Shown here in pieces: positions 17,051 through 25,112 of a stretch of 64,000 bases of DNA. The stretch spans positions 62,001 to 126,000 of the forward strand of contig NZ_JAIOUP010000003.1 of NCBI RefSeq assembly GCF_019931165.1, written 5' to 3'. This DNA is from Schnuerera sp. xch1 (GTDB lineage: Bacteria > Bacillota > Clostridia > Tissierellales > Tepidimicrobiaceae). A program made the translations under genes and the position numbers. The notes under the pieces were generated by a model. The model did not search any database. It was given only the letters and a program-made list of their open reading frames with translations, and had not been told where the DNA came from. Every line of letters starts with the position of its first letter. Position 1 is the stretch's first letter.

Positions 17051-17476
17051 ATGGTTAGATTTGTTTTAGGTCCTGAAGGTAGTGGAAAGACAAAGTGGTT
17101 AGTAGATAAGGCTAACGAAGAAATTAAAAAAGATAATGGAAACATCATATTTATTGATGTAGATGATAACCATATATTTAGTCTAGATTATTCTGTAAGA
17201 CTTATTAACGCCATAGAATTCAACATTAAAAATATTGAATCTTTCTATGGCTTTTTATGTGGAATTATAGGAAGTGACTATGATGTAGAAAAGGTATATG
17301 TAGATGGAATATATAAAGTATTCCCATTAGAAGCTGATGATTTGAAAAAGCTTAATGAGTATTTATTAACAATAAGTGAAAAATTTAATACAGAATTTCA
17401 TATTGGATCTGATTTAAGTATAGATGATGTACCTGATGAATTGAAGGGTAATTGTATAGAATTAGAAGTGGCATAA
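17051..17476 (+). CDS. Small P-loop NTPase-like protein
   Basis: A 141-residue protein opening with a Walker A motif, FVLGPEGSGKTKWL, then FIDVDDNHIF (possible Walker B-like, residues about 34-43). Database relatives I recall are small clostridial proteins labelled PilT-like or ATPase, with no shown function. The length permits only a P-loop core, with no helicase or pilus-motor domains. Start: the in-frame ATG at 17042 touches the SD (AAAGGGG); the ATG at 17051 has correct spacing and gives the typical MVRFVLGPEGSGKT N-terminus. Ends at a strong bidirectional terminator. Confidence 0.7.
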   Translation: MVRFVLGPEGSGKTKWLVDKANEEIKKDNGNIIFIDVDDNHIFSLDYSVRLINAIEFNIKNIESFYGFLCGIIGSDYDVEKVYVDGIYKVFPLEADDLKKLNEYLLTISEKFNTEFHIGSDLSIDDVPDELKGNCIELEVA

Positions 17477-17512
17477 AACAATAAGGCAGGAATTCCTGCC
17501 TTATTGTTTTAT
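17475..17512. terminator. Bidirectional terminator, perfect palindrome
   Basis: AACAATAAGGCAGG (17477-17490), loop AATT, CCTGCCTTATTGTT (17495-17508): a 14-bp perfect stem with T runs on both strands, serving the P-loop gene (+) and the DUF1540 gene (-). Confidence 0.95.
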
Positions 17513-17694
17513 GCTCGGAAATTATTATTTTTGGGCCTAAAAGTTGCACAATCAGTTTCTTCAGTGTTAGTAGCATTTCTCGGCTGTATTTCAATTTTAG
17601 CTGCATTACATCGATCACCTGATTCATAATAATAGCAAGTATTGACAACACACTTTACCCCGTCAATATGATCATCTGTTTTCTCTATACGCAT
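17509..17694 (-). CDS. DUF1540 domain protein
   Basis: A 61-residue Cys-rich protein with the single DUF1540 pattern: VKCVVNTCYYYESGDRCNA, then IQPRNATNTEETDCATF. The four cysteines (C15, C20, C29, C49) could bind metal. Many clostridial DUF1540 proteins are associated with sporulation, but the function is unknown. SD AAAGGAG lies at normal spacing before the ATG. Single gene, convergent with the P-loop gene across a shared terminator. Confidence 0.9.
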   Translation of the reverse strand: MRIEKTDDHIDGVKCVVNTCYYYESGDRCNAAKIEIQPRNATNTEETDCATFRPKNNNFRA

Positions 17695-17888
17695 AAAAAT
17701 CTCCTTTCCTATATTATTTATTCATAATTATTTTGCTTGAATTTAATCTATTTATACTTAGTAAAATTTATTAGTATACTATGTAAAATTACTAAATAAG
17801 TATAAAAGGGATAATTAAAACAAAAAGGTTTATTTTTATGGTATAATCTATTTATAATTTAATTTTATATTTAGATAGGGTGTTATAA

Positions 17889-18440
17889 TTGGTGCAGTAT
17901 AAAGATAAGGGTATATTTGAAACTTTTTTTGAAAATAGGTCATCACTTATTATTCAATATGCAAATGGAGATATTTCAAAAAAAGAATTTTTAGAGTATA
18001 ATTTTGATTTTGTACAGGATATGAATGTGAAGCCTTTTGATAGAATAGATAGTTATGAAAAGGGAATGTATAATTATCAATATTACAATGTTTTAGCAAA
18101 ATATTATACAATGTTGGCCAAAGATATAAGAAGATCAGGAAAATATAACAAATATTACACTCATTATAAAGAAATGGGAGATGAGTACTACCATCAAAAG
18201 GACAAATCTACATTTCAATTATTAAAATACCTGGATTTTAAAGATGTAGAAGCTTATTTTATAGAAGTAGAATCTAAATATTTAAAGGATAAACTATATG
18301 AAATTGTATTATTGGATTATAAAGAAGCAATTTTTCATTCAAAGAGTTTGTGGTTATTAGAAATTTTAAAAAAAGAAGGAGTATTTATAGAAGGGAAGAA
18401 GAGATCTCTCATTGATGATTATATAAATGAAAGATACTGA
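17889..18440 (+). CDS. Conserved hypothetical protein, DUF6648-like
   Basis: A 183-residue soluble, Tyr/Lys-rich, mainly helical protein without signal or TM segment. The first 60 residues (FETFFENRSSLI, YANGDISKKEFLEYN, VKPFDRIDSYEKGMYNYQ) resemble a clostridial family I recall as DUF6648; this naming is from memory and not certain. Nothing catalytic is visible. The start is TTG with AGGGTG upstream; an adjacent GTG is possible. Its terminator isolates it from lysA. Family is reported mostly from spore-forming Clostridia, which would suit a sporulation-linked or housekeeping role (speculative). Confidence 0.7.
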   Translation: MVQYKDKGIFETFFENRSSLIIQYANGDISKKEFLEYNFDFVQDMNVKPFDRIDSYEKGMYNYQYYNVLAKYYTMLAKDIRRSGKYNKYYTHYKEMGDEYYHQKDKSTFQLLKYLDFKDVEAYFIEVESKYLKDKLYEIVLLDYKEAIFHSKSLWLLEILKKEGVFIEGKKRSLIDDYINERY

Positions 18441-18450
18441 TGAAAACTTA

Positions 18451-18488
18451 AGAGGACTGGCTATATTTAAGGTTTAGTTCTCTTTTTG
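18451..18488 (+). terminator. Terminator after the DUF6648-like gene
   Basis: AGAGGACT (18451-18458) pairs with AGTTCTCT (18476-18483), one G-U, followed by TTTTT. Confidence 0.75.
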
Positions 18489-18521
18489 CTTACTATTTTA
18501 TAATAGAGGTAGGTGAATTAA

Positions 18522-19784
18522 ATGGGAAATCTTGTATTTGAAGGTTGTGATACTGTTGAATTGGCTAAGAAATATGGTACACCTTTATATGTAATATCCG
18601 AGGATTACATAGTAGATAGATGTAGGGAAATTAGAGAAGATTTTTTAGATAAATATGAAAAGACAATGGCTGTATATGCAAGTAAAGCTTTTCTAATAAA
18701 AGAAATGGCTAGAATTATAAAAAGAGAAGGCTTGGGAATGGATGTTGTATCTGGAGGAGAACTTTATACAGCTATTCAAGTTGATTTTCCAATGGATAAG
18801 ATAGTATTTCATGGAAATAATAAATCATTATATGAGATTGAAATGGCGATAAAAAATGATGTTGGAAGAATTGTTGTAGATAATATAACGGAATTGGATT
18901 TAATTGAAAGGACAGCAAGCAAATATAATAAAATTTCAAGCGTATTGTTTAGAATAACTCCTGGAGTAGATGCACATACCCATAAGTACATACAAACTGG
19001 ACAAGTTGATTCTAAATTTGGTATTCCGTTAAATGAAGATATTATAAATATAGCAGTTAAAAAAGCGATAAATCTAGATCATGTTAAATTATTAGGCTTT
19101 CATTTTCATATTGGATCCCAACTTTATGAGAATAGAGGTTATATTTTAGCAATTAGGAAAATAGCATATTTGATGAAACAATTAAAAGAACAATTAGGAT
19201 TCATAACAAAAGAATTAAATACTGGTGGAGGTTATGGAATTCAATATTCTGGCGATGAAAGTAGGAAGCCTATAAAATATTTTACAGATGCTATTATGTC
19301 TGAATTGGAAAATGAATGTAAAAAAAGTGGCTTTGAAAGACCTTTGGTTATTATAGAACCAGGGAGATGGATTGTAGGTGAAGCTGGCATTACTCTATAT
19401 ACTATTGGTTCTATAAAAGAAATTCCTGGTGTAAGAACCTATGTTGGAGTAGACGGAGGAATGCCTGATAATCCAAGGCCAAGTTTATATGAAGCAAAAT
19501 ATGAAGGTATAATAGCTAATAAAGTAGGAGAAAAATTGATAAATACGGTGACCATAGCAGGTAAATGTTGTGAATCTGGAGATATCTTAATTCAAGATTT
19601 GAAAGTACCAAAAATAGAATCAGGAGATGTGCTAGCGGTTTTTTCAACAGGAGCATATAATTATTCTATGGCCAGCAATTACAATAGACTTCCAAAGCCA
19701 GCAGTGGTCATGGTATCACAAGGGGAGTATAGATTAATGGTTAAAAGAGAAACGTATGAAGATATTATGAGGAATGAATTGTAA
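18522..19784 (+). CDS. lysA: Diaminopimelate decarboxylase
   Basis: PLP enzyme (fold III, 420 residues) converting meso-DAP to L-lysine, the last step of lysine synthesis. PLP lysine K55 in MAVYASKAFLIKE; DVVSGGELYTA, HFHIGSQL, the Gly-rich NTGGGYGIQY, VIIEPGRWIVGEAG and the partner-subunit motif GKCCESGDIL all fit. No frameshift or missing residue was seen. SD AGAGGTAGG. It is bounded by terminators both sides, so monocistronic, but its genomic neighbours (spmAB, LD-carboxypeptidase, dapF) share the DAP/peptidoglycan theme. Confidence 0.93.
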   Translation: MGNLVFEGCDTVELAKKYGTPLYVISEDYIVDRCREIREDFLDKYEKTMAVYASKAFLIKEMARIIKREGLGMDVVSGGELYTAIQVDFPMDKIVFHGNNKSLYEIEMAIKNDVGRIVVDNITELDLIERTASKYNKISSVLFRITPGVDAHTHKYIQTGQVDSKFGIPLNEDIINIAVKKAINLDHVKLLGFHFHIGSQLYENRGYILAIRKIAYLMKQLKEQLGFITKELNTGGGYGIQYSGDESRKPIKYFTDAIMSELENECKKSGFERPLVIIEPGRWIVGEAGITLYTIGSIKEIPGVRTYVGVDGGMPDNPRPSLYEAKYEGIIANKVGEKLINTVTIAGKCCESGDILIQDLKVPKIESGDVLAVFSTGAYNYSMASNYNRLPKPAVVMVSQGEYRLMVKRETYEDIMRNEL

Positions 19785-19840
19785 AAGTTTACGAGGAGAA
19801 ATTGTATAGGCTATGAGTCCATATAGTTTAATAAATAGAT

Positions 19841-19876
19841 AAAAAGGAAAACCTTAATGGGGTTTTCCTTTTTTTA
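19841..19876 (+). terminator. Terminator after lysA
   Basis: AAAAAGGAAAACC (19841-19853) pairs with GGTTTTCCTTTTT (19861-19873) followed by more T. Strong rho-independent terminator. Confidence 0.95.
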
Positions 19877-20067
19877 ATGGCTATAATCCTGTATTAATTT
19901 TAAATTGATGCAAATTAAGGTTATATTATTTCTACTAAAGGAATAGTAAGTTTAATAAAAAGACTAAATGGTTAGTTATGTTTACTATAGTATAATGATA
20001 GATTAGCTGTCAAAGAAACATAGGAAAGTTTTATGCTTAATCAATATTAAATAAAGGGGGTTTTATA

Positions 20068-20679
20068 ATGATCAATATTATTTGGGCAGCACTATTGATA
20101 ATAGGTTTTGTCGTAGGTGCTGCAACAGGGAACTTGGATGCAGTTACAGATGCAGCTATTGAAAATGCAGAAACTGGAGTAAGCATAGCATTAGGATTAA
20201 TAGGAATCATGACTCTTTGGCTTGGAATAATGAAGATAGCAGAAGATGCAGGGATAGTTCAAAAACTAGCTAATCTAATAAAACCTATTACAACTCGCCT
20301 ATTTCCTGATGTACCAGCAGATCATCCAGCTATAGGAGCAGTAATTATGAATCTGGCTGCAAATATACTTGGATTGGGAAATGCTGCTACGCCTCTAGGG
20401 TTAAAGGCTATGCAGGAATTGCAGAAGATAAACAAAAAGAAGGATACTGCAACAGATGCTATGGTAATGTTTTTGGCAATTAACACTTCTTCAGTAACTT
20501 TAATACCAGCATCAACAATAGGTATATTATCAGCAGCAGGGGCCACTAATCCCACAGATATAATCGGACCAACTATAATAGCAACAACTGTTTCGACAGT
20601 AGTAGCTGTGATTGCAACCAAAATAATGCAAAAATTACCTAGATATCAAATTGAGTATGAGAAGATTAAAAATGAATAG
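20068..20679 (+). CDS. spmA: Spore maturation protein A
   Basis: Integral membrane protein of 203 residues with several TM segments and the nucleoside-recognition (Gate) motif region: AETGVSIALGLIGIMTLWLGIM, then AIGAVIMNLAANILGLGNAATPLGLKA and FLAINTSSVTLIPAS. In B. subtilis SpmA and SpmB are needed for spore core dehydration. SD AAAGGGGG sits eight bases from the ATG. It is the first of a pair with spmB, 18 bases apart. The presence of both genes is good evidence that the organism forms spores. Confidence 0.95.
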   Translation: MINIIWAALLIIGFVVGAATGNLDAVTDAAIENAETGVSIALGLIGIMTLWLGIMKIAEDAGIVQKLANLIKPITTRLFPDVPADHPAIGAVIMNLAANILGLGNAATPLGLKAMQELQKINKKKDTATDAMVMFLAINTSSVTLIPASTIGILSAAGATNPTDIIGPTIIATTVSTVVAVIATKIMQKLPRYQIEYEKIKNE

Positions 20680-20697
20680 AGGTAAGGAGGGGGATCT

Positions 20698-21231
20698 ATG
20701 TTTATCAGTATAATAGAAGCAATATCCAGATACGCCATACCTGTTGTTTTTGTAGGGATTGTTGGTTTTGGATTGGCTAAAAGGGTTAAGGTATACGAAT
20801 CCTTCACAGAAGGAGCAAAGGAAGGATTTTATACTGCAGTAAGAATAATTCCATTTCTTGTAGCAATGCTTGTGGCAATAGGTGTTTTTAGAGCATCAGG
20901 TGCTATGGATTTGCTTACTAACGCTTTAAGTCCAGTAACTAATGCTTTAGGAATAGAAGGAGAAACATTGCCAATGGCCTTCATGAGACCATTATCTGGA
21001 GGTGGAGCTCAAGGTGTAATGACTGAAATTATAAATACCCATGGCCCTGACACGTTGATAGGCCGTACAGTAGCTGTAATGATGGGTTCTACTGAGACCA
21101 CTTTCTATGTATTAGCAGTCTATTTTGGTTCAGTAGCTATTAAGAAGACAAGGCATGCATTGCCAGCAGGATTATTAGCAGACTTGGCTGGTTTGTTAGC
21201 TGCTATCTATATTTCAAAAATATTCTTTTAA
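20698..21231 (+). CDS. spmB: Spore maturation protein B
   Basis: The 177-residue partner of SpmA, with TM segments and the matching Gate-domain motifs: YAIPVVFVGIVGFGLAKRVKVYESF at the start (first TM), ARIIPFLVAMLVAIGVFRASGA-like segment, and FMRPLSGGGAQGVM, followed by MMGSTETTFYVLAVYFGSV. Length is normal. SD AAGGAGGGGG directly upstream. Acts in the sporulating cell membrane in spore maturation and heat resistance in B. subtilis. LD-carboxypeptidase follows 20 bases on, probably in the same transcript. Confidence 0.95.
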   Translation: MFISIIEAISRYAIPVVFVGIVGFGLAKRVKVYESFTEGAKEGFYTAVRIIPFLVAMLVAIGVFRASGAMDLLTNALSPVTNALGIEGETLPMAFMRPLSGGGAQGVMTEIINTHGPDTLIGRTVAVMMGSTETTFYVLAVYFGSVAIKKTRHALPAGLLADLAGLLAAIYISKIFF

Positions 21232-21251
21232 GATCAGTAAAGGAGTAAATT

Positions 21252-22184
21252 ATGATTAGACCAAAGAGTTTGAAATTTGGAGATAATATAGGGATAATCG
21301 CTCCAGCTAGCCCTACAACTAAGGATAAAGTTGAAAGAGTATATAATAAATTGATTGAAATGGGATTTAAAGTAATTATGGGGAAAAGTTGTTACCATAA
21401 TTATGGTTACCTGGCAGGTTTAGATAATTTGAGAGCAGAAGATTTGAACAATATGTTTAAAGATAAAAAAGTGGATGGAATCATATGTTTAAGAGGAGGA
21501 TATGGAACTCCACGAATCTTAGATTTATTAGACTACGAATTAATAAAGAATAATCCAAAGGTATTTATTGGATACAGCGATATAACTGCTCTTCATATTG
21601 TATTCAATCAGATATCGCACTTAGTAACCTTCCATGGGCCTATGGCAGCATCGGATATAATTGGAGAATTTAGTGAGTTTTCAAAGAAAAGTTTATACAA
21701 TTGTATATTAAAAGGCGAATTCAAATCTTCAATAAAGAATCATTCAGAAGAGATTATAACTATAAATAATGGAATTGCAGAGGGGCCAATTATTGGAGGA
21801 AATTTATCCTTGATAACAAGCACAATAGGTACTGATTATGAGATAGATACTAAAGGAAAGATTTTGTTTATAGAAGAGGTAGGGGAAGAACCATATAAAA
21901 TTGATAGAATGTTGACCCAGCTGAGATTATCAAAGAAACTGCAAGAAGCAGAAGGAATTATTTTAGGCAATTTCAATAACTGTATACCAGAAAGTTCAGA
22001 TTATGATGATTCTCTCACTTTAGAACAAGTAATAGATAATATAATAAAACCTTTAAAGAAACCAACTATATTTAATTTACAGGCAGGACATTGTGAACCA
22101 GTGATTACTATTCCCTTTGGAGTAAAAACCAAATTAGATGCGGATAACAAAGAATTGATCATATTGGAAAGACCAACATCATAA
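21252..22184 (+). CDS. ldcA: LD-carboxypeptidase (S66 family, LdcA/MccF-like)
   Basis: Serine peptidase of 310 residues that trims the terminal D-Ala from L,D bonds of muropeptides, in recycling or cortex processing. The N-terminal GDNIGIIAPASPTT, LRGGYGTPRIL and FIGYSDITALH (nucleophile Ser in GYSD) are typical; the Glu of the triad is in ILFIEEVGEEPYKIDRML and the His in LQAGHCEPVITIPFG. The MccF relatives instead cleave microcin-like conjugates; the spmAB context favours peptidoglycan. SD AAAGGAG. Last gene of the spm unit, ended by a hairpin at 22213. Confidence 0.92.
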   Translation: MIRPKSLKFGDNIGIIAPASPTTKDKVERVYNKLIEMGFKVIMGKSCYHNYGYLAGLDNLRAEDLNNMFKDKKVDGIICLRGGYGTPRILDLLDYELIKNNPKVFIGYSDITALHIVFNQISHLVTFHGPMAASDIIGEFSEFSKKSLYNCILKGEFKSSIKNHSEEIITINNGIAEGPIIGGNLSLITSTIGTDYEIDTKGKILFIEEVGEEPYKIDRMLTQLRLSKKLQEAEGIILGNFNNCIPESSDYDDSLTLEQVIDNIIKPLKKPTIFNLQAGHCEPVITIPFGVKTKLDADNKELIILERPTS

Positions 22185-22212
22185 ATGTATTTCCAACATT
22201 TAATAATTTAAT

Positions 22213-22252
22213 AGTGGATGATAGCTTTTTATTAATCTATCATCCACTTTGT
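22213..22252 (+). terminator. Terminator after ldcA
   Basis: AGTGGATGATAG (22213-22224) pairs perfectly with CTATCATCCACT (22237-22248), followed by TTGTATTT. The T tail is interrupted. Confidence 0.8.
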
Positions 22253-22402
22253 ATTTATATATAATCTTGAGAGGATTTTTATATAATGTATAGAATAAAT
22301 AATATATAGATACATGAGAAGAAAGATATACTAATAGATAAAGAGTATGCATATTATGATATTATGAACTATTAAACAAAAGCATTGGAGAGGAAGGTAT
22401 AG

Positions 22403-23269
22403 ATGGAATTCACAAAGATGGAAGCTACCGGCAATGATTTTGTTATCATTAATGATTTTGAATATAAAATTGAAGACTACAATAATTTGGCTATAAAGGT
22501 TTGTGATAGACACTTTAGTGTTGGTGCTGATGGCATGCTGGTATGTGTTGAATCTGATAAAGCAGATATACAAATGTTATATTACAATTCTGATGGTTCT
22601 AGAGGAGAGATGTGTGGTAATGGCATCAGATGTTTTTCTAAATATGTATATGAAGAAGGTATAGTAAATGAAAAGATGTTTACAGTGGAGACTCTTGGTG
22701 GAGTTAAAACTATTTGGTTATATACAGATGAGGAAGACAATGTGGAATTGGTAAAGGTTAACATGGGAAGGCCTGTTTTTAATTCAAAGGATATTCCTGT
22801 ACATATAGATAGGGAAAAGGTATTGGAGGAAACTATAGAAATAGATGGGAGGCAAATAGTATTTTCTTCAGTCCTAGTAGGAGTTCCCCATACAGTGATA
22901 TTTGTAGACAATATGGAGGATATAAATATTAATCAGTTGGGCAGAAGCTTAGAAGAATATTCCATATTCCCTAACAAGACAAATGTTAACTTTATCGAAG
23001 TTATAGATAAAAACAGGATAAATATTTATACTTGGGAAAGAGGTGCAGGTAGAACCTTGGGATGTGGAACAGGTTCTTGTGCAGGTGTAGTTATAGGCAA
23101 CATAACAAATAGATTAGATGAAATTGTTGATGTTAAGACTGAAGGAGGAAAACTGCAAGTTGAGCTTGATGAGAATTATCGAATATATATGAAAGGTGGA
23201 GCAAATAGAATTTGTGATGGATTTTTTTATAATTTAACAGGATTGGAGGTGTTCAGATGCCGGATGTAA
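22403..23269 (+). CDS. dapF: Diaminopimelate epimerase
   Basis: Converts LL-DAP to meso-DAP for lysine and peptidoglycan. PLP-independent, 288 residues. The two catalytic cysteines are C71 in EMCGNGIRCFSKY and C221 in LGCGTGSCAG; the N-terminal KMEATGNDFVIIND and the WERGAGRT segment are also diagnostic. SD GGAGAGGAAGG. The 3' end overlaps the next gene's start by 13 bases, so the symporter is translationally coupled to dapF. Upstream terminator of ldcA separates it from the spm unit. Confidence 0.95.
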   Translation: MEFTKMEATGNDFVIINDFEYKIEDYNNLAIKVCDRHFSVGADGMLVCVESDKADIQMLYYNSDGSRGEMCGNGIRCFSKYVYEEGIVNEKMFTVETLGGVKTIWLYTDEEDNVELVKVNMGRPVFNSKDIPVHIDREKVLEETIEIDGRQIVFSSVLVGVPHTVIFVDNMEDININQLGRSLEEYSIFPNKTNVNFIEVIDKNRINIYTWERGAGRTLGCGTGSCAGVVIGNITNRLDEIVDVKTEGGKLQVELDENYRIYMKGGANRICDGFFYNLTGLEVFRCRM

Positions 23270-24519
23270 ATAAGAAGAGTTTTTGGGAATATTATAGATT
23301 CCCTATTATTCTATTATCATCCATTATATTGGGAAGTATTATAGGACTAATAATAGGTGAAAAGGCTTCCGTATTGAAGCCTTTAGGAGATATCTTCCTA
23401 AACATAATGTTTACCATAGTTGTACCGCTTGTATTTGTTACTATTGCCAGTGCAGTTTCCAGTATGGTAGACATGAAGAGACTTGGCAGGATTATTGGTA
23501 GTATGCTTGCGGTATTTATAGTTACAGGGCTTATTGCATCTATAATAATGATAATTACAGTAAACATATTTCCACCTGCTGAAGGAGTAAATTTGACTAT
23601 GGAATCAGCAGAGGAGATAGAAGCATTAAGTACTGTAGATCAAATCGTTAAAGCTATAACTGTAAGTGATTTTCCAGATTTGATTTCTAGACAAAATATG
23701 CTTCCTTTGATTGTATTTTCAATATTTTTCGGATTGTGTGTTAGCTTAGTAGGGGAAAAAGCAAAACCAGTTGCAAATCTGTTAAATGTTTTATCTGATG
23801 TATTTTTAAAAATGGTTTCATTAGTAATGTACTATGCTCCTATCGGATTAGGTGCCTATTTTGCTTCTTTGATAGGAACTTTTGGACCAGAATTATTAGG
23901 GTCTTATGCTAGAGCCATGGTTGTATACTATCCTTTATGTATACTATATTTCTTCATAGCATTTTTCTTTTATTCATATTTTGCTGGTGGTAAAAAAGGA
24001 GTTGAAGTCTATTTTAAAAACATATTTCCAGTTGCAGTTACATCTCTAGCTACTCAAAGCAGTATTGCTACATTACCAGTAAATTTAAGCATAGCTAAGA
24101 GAATAGGGGTATCTAAGGATATTAGAGATATTGTAATTCCAATTGGAGCCACTGCACATATGGATGGATCATGTATGAGTGCTATTTTAAAAATTTCATT
24201 TATGTTTGGAATATTTGATGTTCCTTTTGAGGGAATAGGAACTTATGTAACTGCTGTTATTATCTCTGTTTTAAGTGGAGTAGTTATGTCGGGAGTTCCT
24301 GGTGGGGGGCTAATAGGAGAAATGTTAATAGTAAATTTATATGGATTTCCATTAGAATCTTTTCCAATAATAGCTACAATTGGGTACTTAGTTGATCCGC
24401 CTGCGACAATGATAAATGTAACAGGAGATACAGTTGTTTCTATGATGGTAACCAGGATATTGGAAGGAAAGAATTGGTTATCTAAAAAACTTACTGCAAA
24501 TGAAGTGGAAAAAACTTAA
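23257..24519 (+). CDS. Dicarboxylate/amino acid:cation symporter (DAACS family)
   Basis: A 420-residue membrane transporter of the glutamate/aspartate/serine (GltP, SstT) type, moving acidic or neutral amino acids with Na+ or H+. Hallmarks: GDIFLNIMFTIVVPLVFVTI (TM2 region), the Ser-rich hairpin TSLATQSSIATLPVNL, GATAHMDGSC (the family's substrate/cation loop, here with His-Met where many members have Ile-Asn), GVPGGGLIGEML and DPPATMINVTGD (TM8 with binding Asp/Asn). Start ATG behind GGAGGTG inside the dapF end. Substrate cannot be told. Coupling to dapF suggests a common regulation with DAP-lysine metabolism. Confidence 0.92.
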   Translation: MPDVNKKSFWEYYRFPIILLSSIILGSIIGLIIGEKASVLKPLGDIFLNIMFTIVVPLVFVTIASAVSSMVDMKRLGRIIGSMLAVFIVTGLIASIIMIITVNIFPPAEGVNLTMESAEEIEALSTVDQIVKAITVSDFPDLISRQNMLPLIVFSIFFGLCVSLVGEKAKPVANLLNVLSDVFLKMVSLVMYYAPIGLGAYFASLIGTFGPELLGSYARAMVVYYPLCILYFFIAFFFYSYFAGGKKGVEVYFKNIFPVAVTSLATQSSIATLPVNLSIAKRIGVSKDIRDIVIPIGATAHMDGSCMSAILKISFMFGIFDVPFEGIGTYVTAVIISVLSGVVMSGVPGGGLIGEMLIVNLYGFPLESFPIIATIGYLVDPPATMINVTGDTVVSMMVTRILEGKNWLSKKLTANEVEKT

Positions 24520-24526
24520 TATAGAT

Positions 24527-24560
24527 AAAGGAAAAAAGCCTTTAAAGGCTTTTTTCCTTT
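24527..24560. terminator. Bidirectional terminator, 34-bp perfect palindrome
   Basis: AAAGGAAAAAAGCC (24527-24540), TTTAAA centre, GGCTTTTTTCCTTT (24547-24560): a complete palindrome shared by the symporter gene (+) and the LysM-like gene (-), whose stop lies in it. Confidence 0.95.
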
Positions 24561-25020
24561 ACTTGGTAAGAGTATTGATTATTTCTTCTAAAGAAGAGCT
24601 TTTAGCAATTTCAAACTTCCCAGATTTTAACTTTGTATCTAAATTGAGTTCCATAGCTTTTTGCACAAATTCTTTTTTACTATTAATAAGTCCGTTAGAA
24701 GCTAAAATATTACCAATGTCACTAGGTAATGAATCAGCTGGGATATCTATTTTAATTGTTTCATCTATATTTTCATCCTGTGTTTTATTAGAATCTTTGT
24801 TATCATCAGGCTTGTCTTCATGTTCAAAATCTTCAGGAACAAAATCAATATTTGACATATTTATGGGGGGCTCATTTGCTAATTCCTCTGCATTTGTGGC
24901 AAATAATCCATCTAATCTCCAATTTATTACTAAAGCTACAACAACAATTATTATAATCATCATTATGTAATCAATACCATCATACAATATGTCTTTAGCT
25001 TTTTCAAAAAAACTTTTCAT
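24559..25020 (-). CDS. Membrane-anchored protein with YceG/MltG-like LysM domain only
   Basis: A 153-residue protein: short cytoplasmic N-terminus, one TM segment (about 18-36, IDYIMMIIIIVVVALVI), an Asp/Glu/Asn-rich linker (about 60-95) and a C-terminal domain reading IDIPADSLPSDIGNILASNG, LINSKKEFVQKA, KSGKFEIAKSS, EEIINTLTK. This matches the LysM-like domain that precedes the catalytic domain in MltG/YceG endolytic transglycosylases, but the catalytic region is absent. So it may bind glycan or be a scaffold. Start: the SD AGAGGTG lies before ATG 25020; the longer frame from 25044 starts inside the SD region. Confidence 0.75.
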   Translation of the reverse strand: MKSFFEKAKDILYDGIDYIMMIIIIVVVALVINWRLDGLFATNAEELANEPPINMSNIDFVPEDFEHEDKPDDNKDSNKTQDENIDETIKIDIPADSLPSDIGNILASNGLINSKKEFVQKAMELNLDTKLKSGKFEIAKSSSLEEIINTLTK

Positions 25021-25112
25021 TGAGTTCACCTCTTTTATATCCATTGGATAACATTTATAAATTCAATTATAATATAATTATAACATAACAACAAAGAAAA
25101 GGTGTGAAAAAT

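Noticed and set aside
24500-24970. A 156-codon plus-strand ORF after the symporter
   Set aside because: It runs through the terminator palindrome and is antisense to the YceG-like gene, which has a good SD, a TM segment and a recognisable domain.
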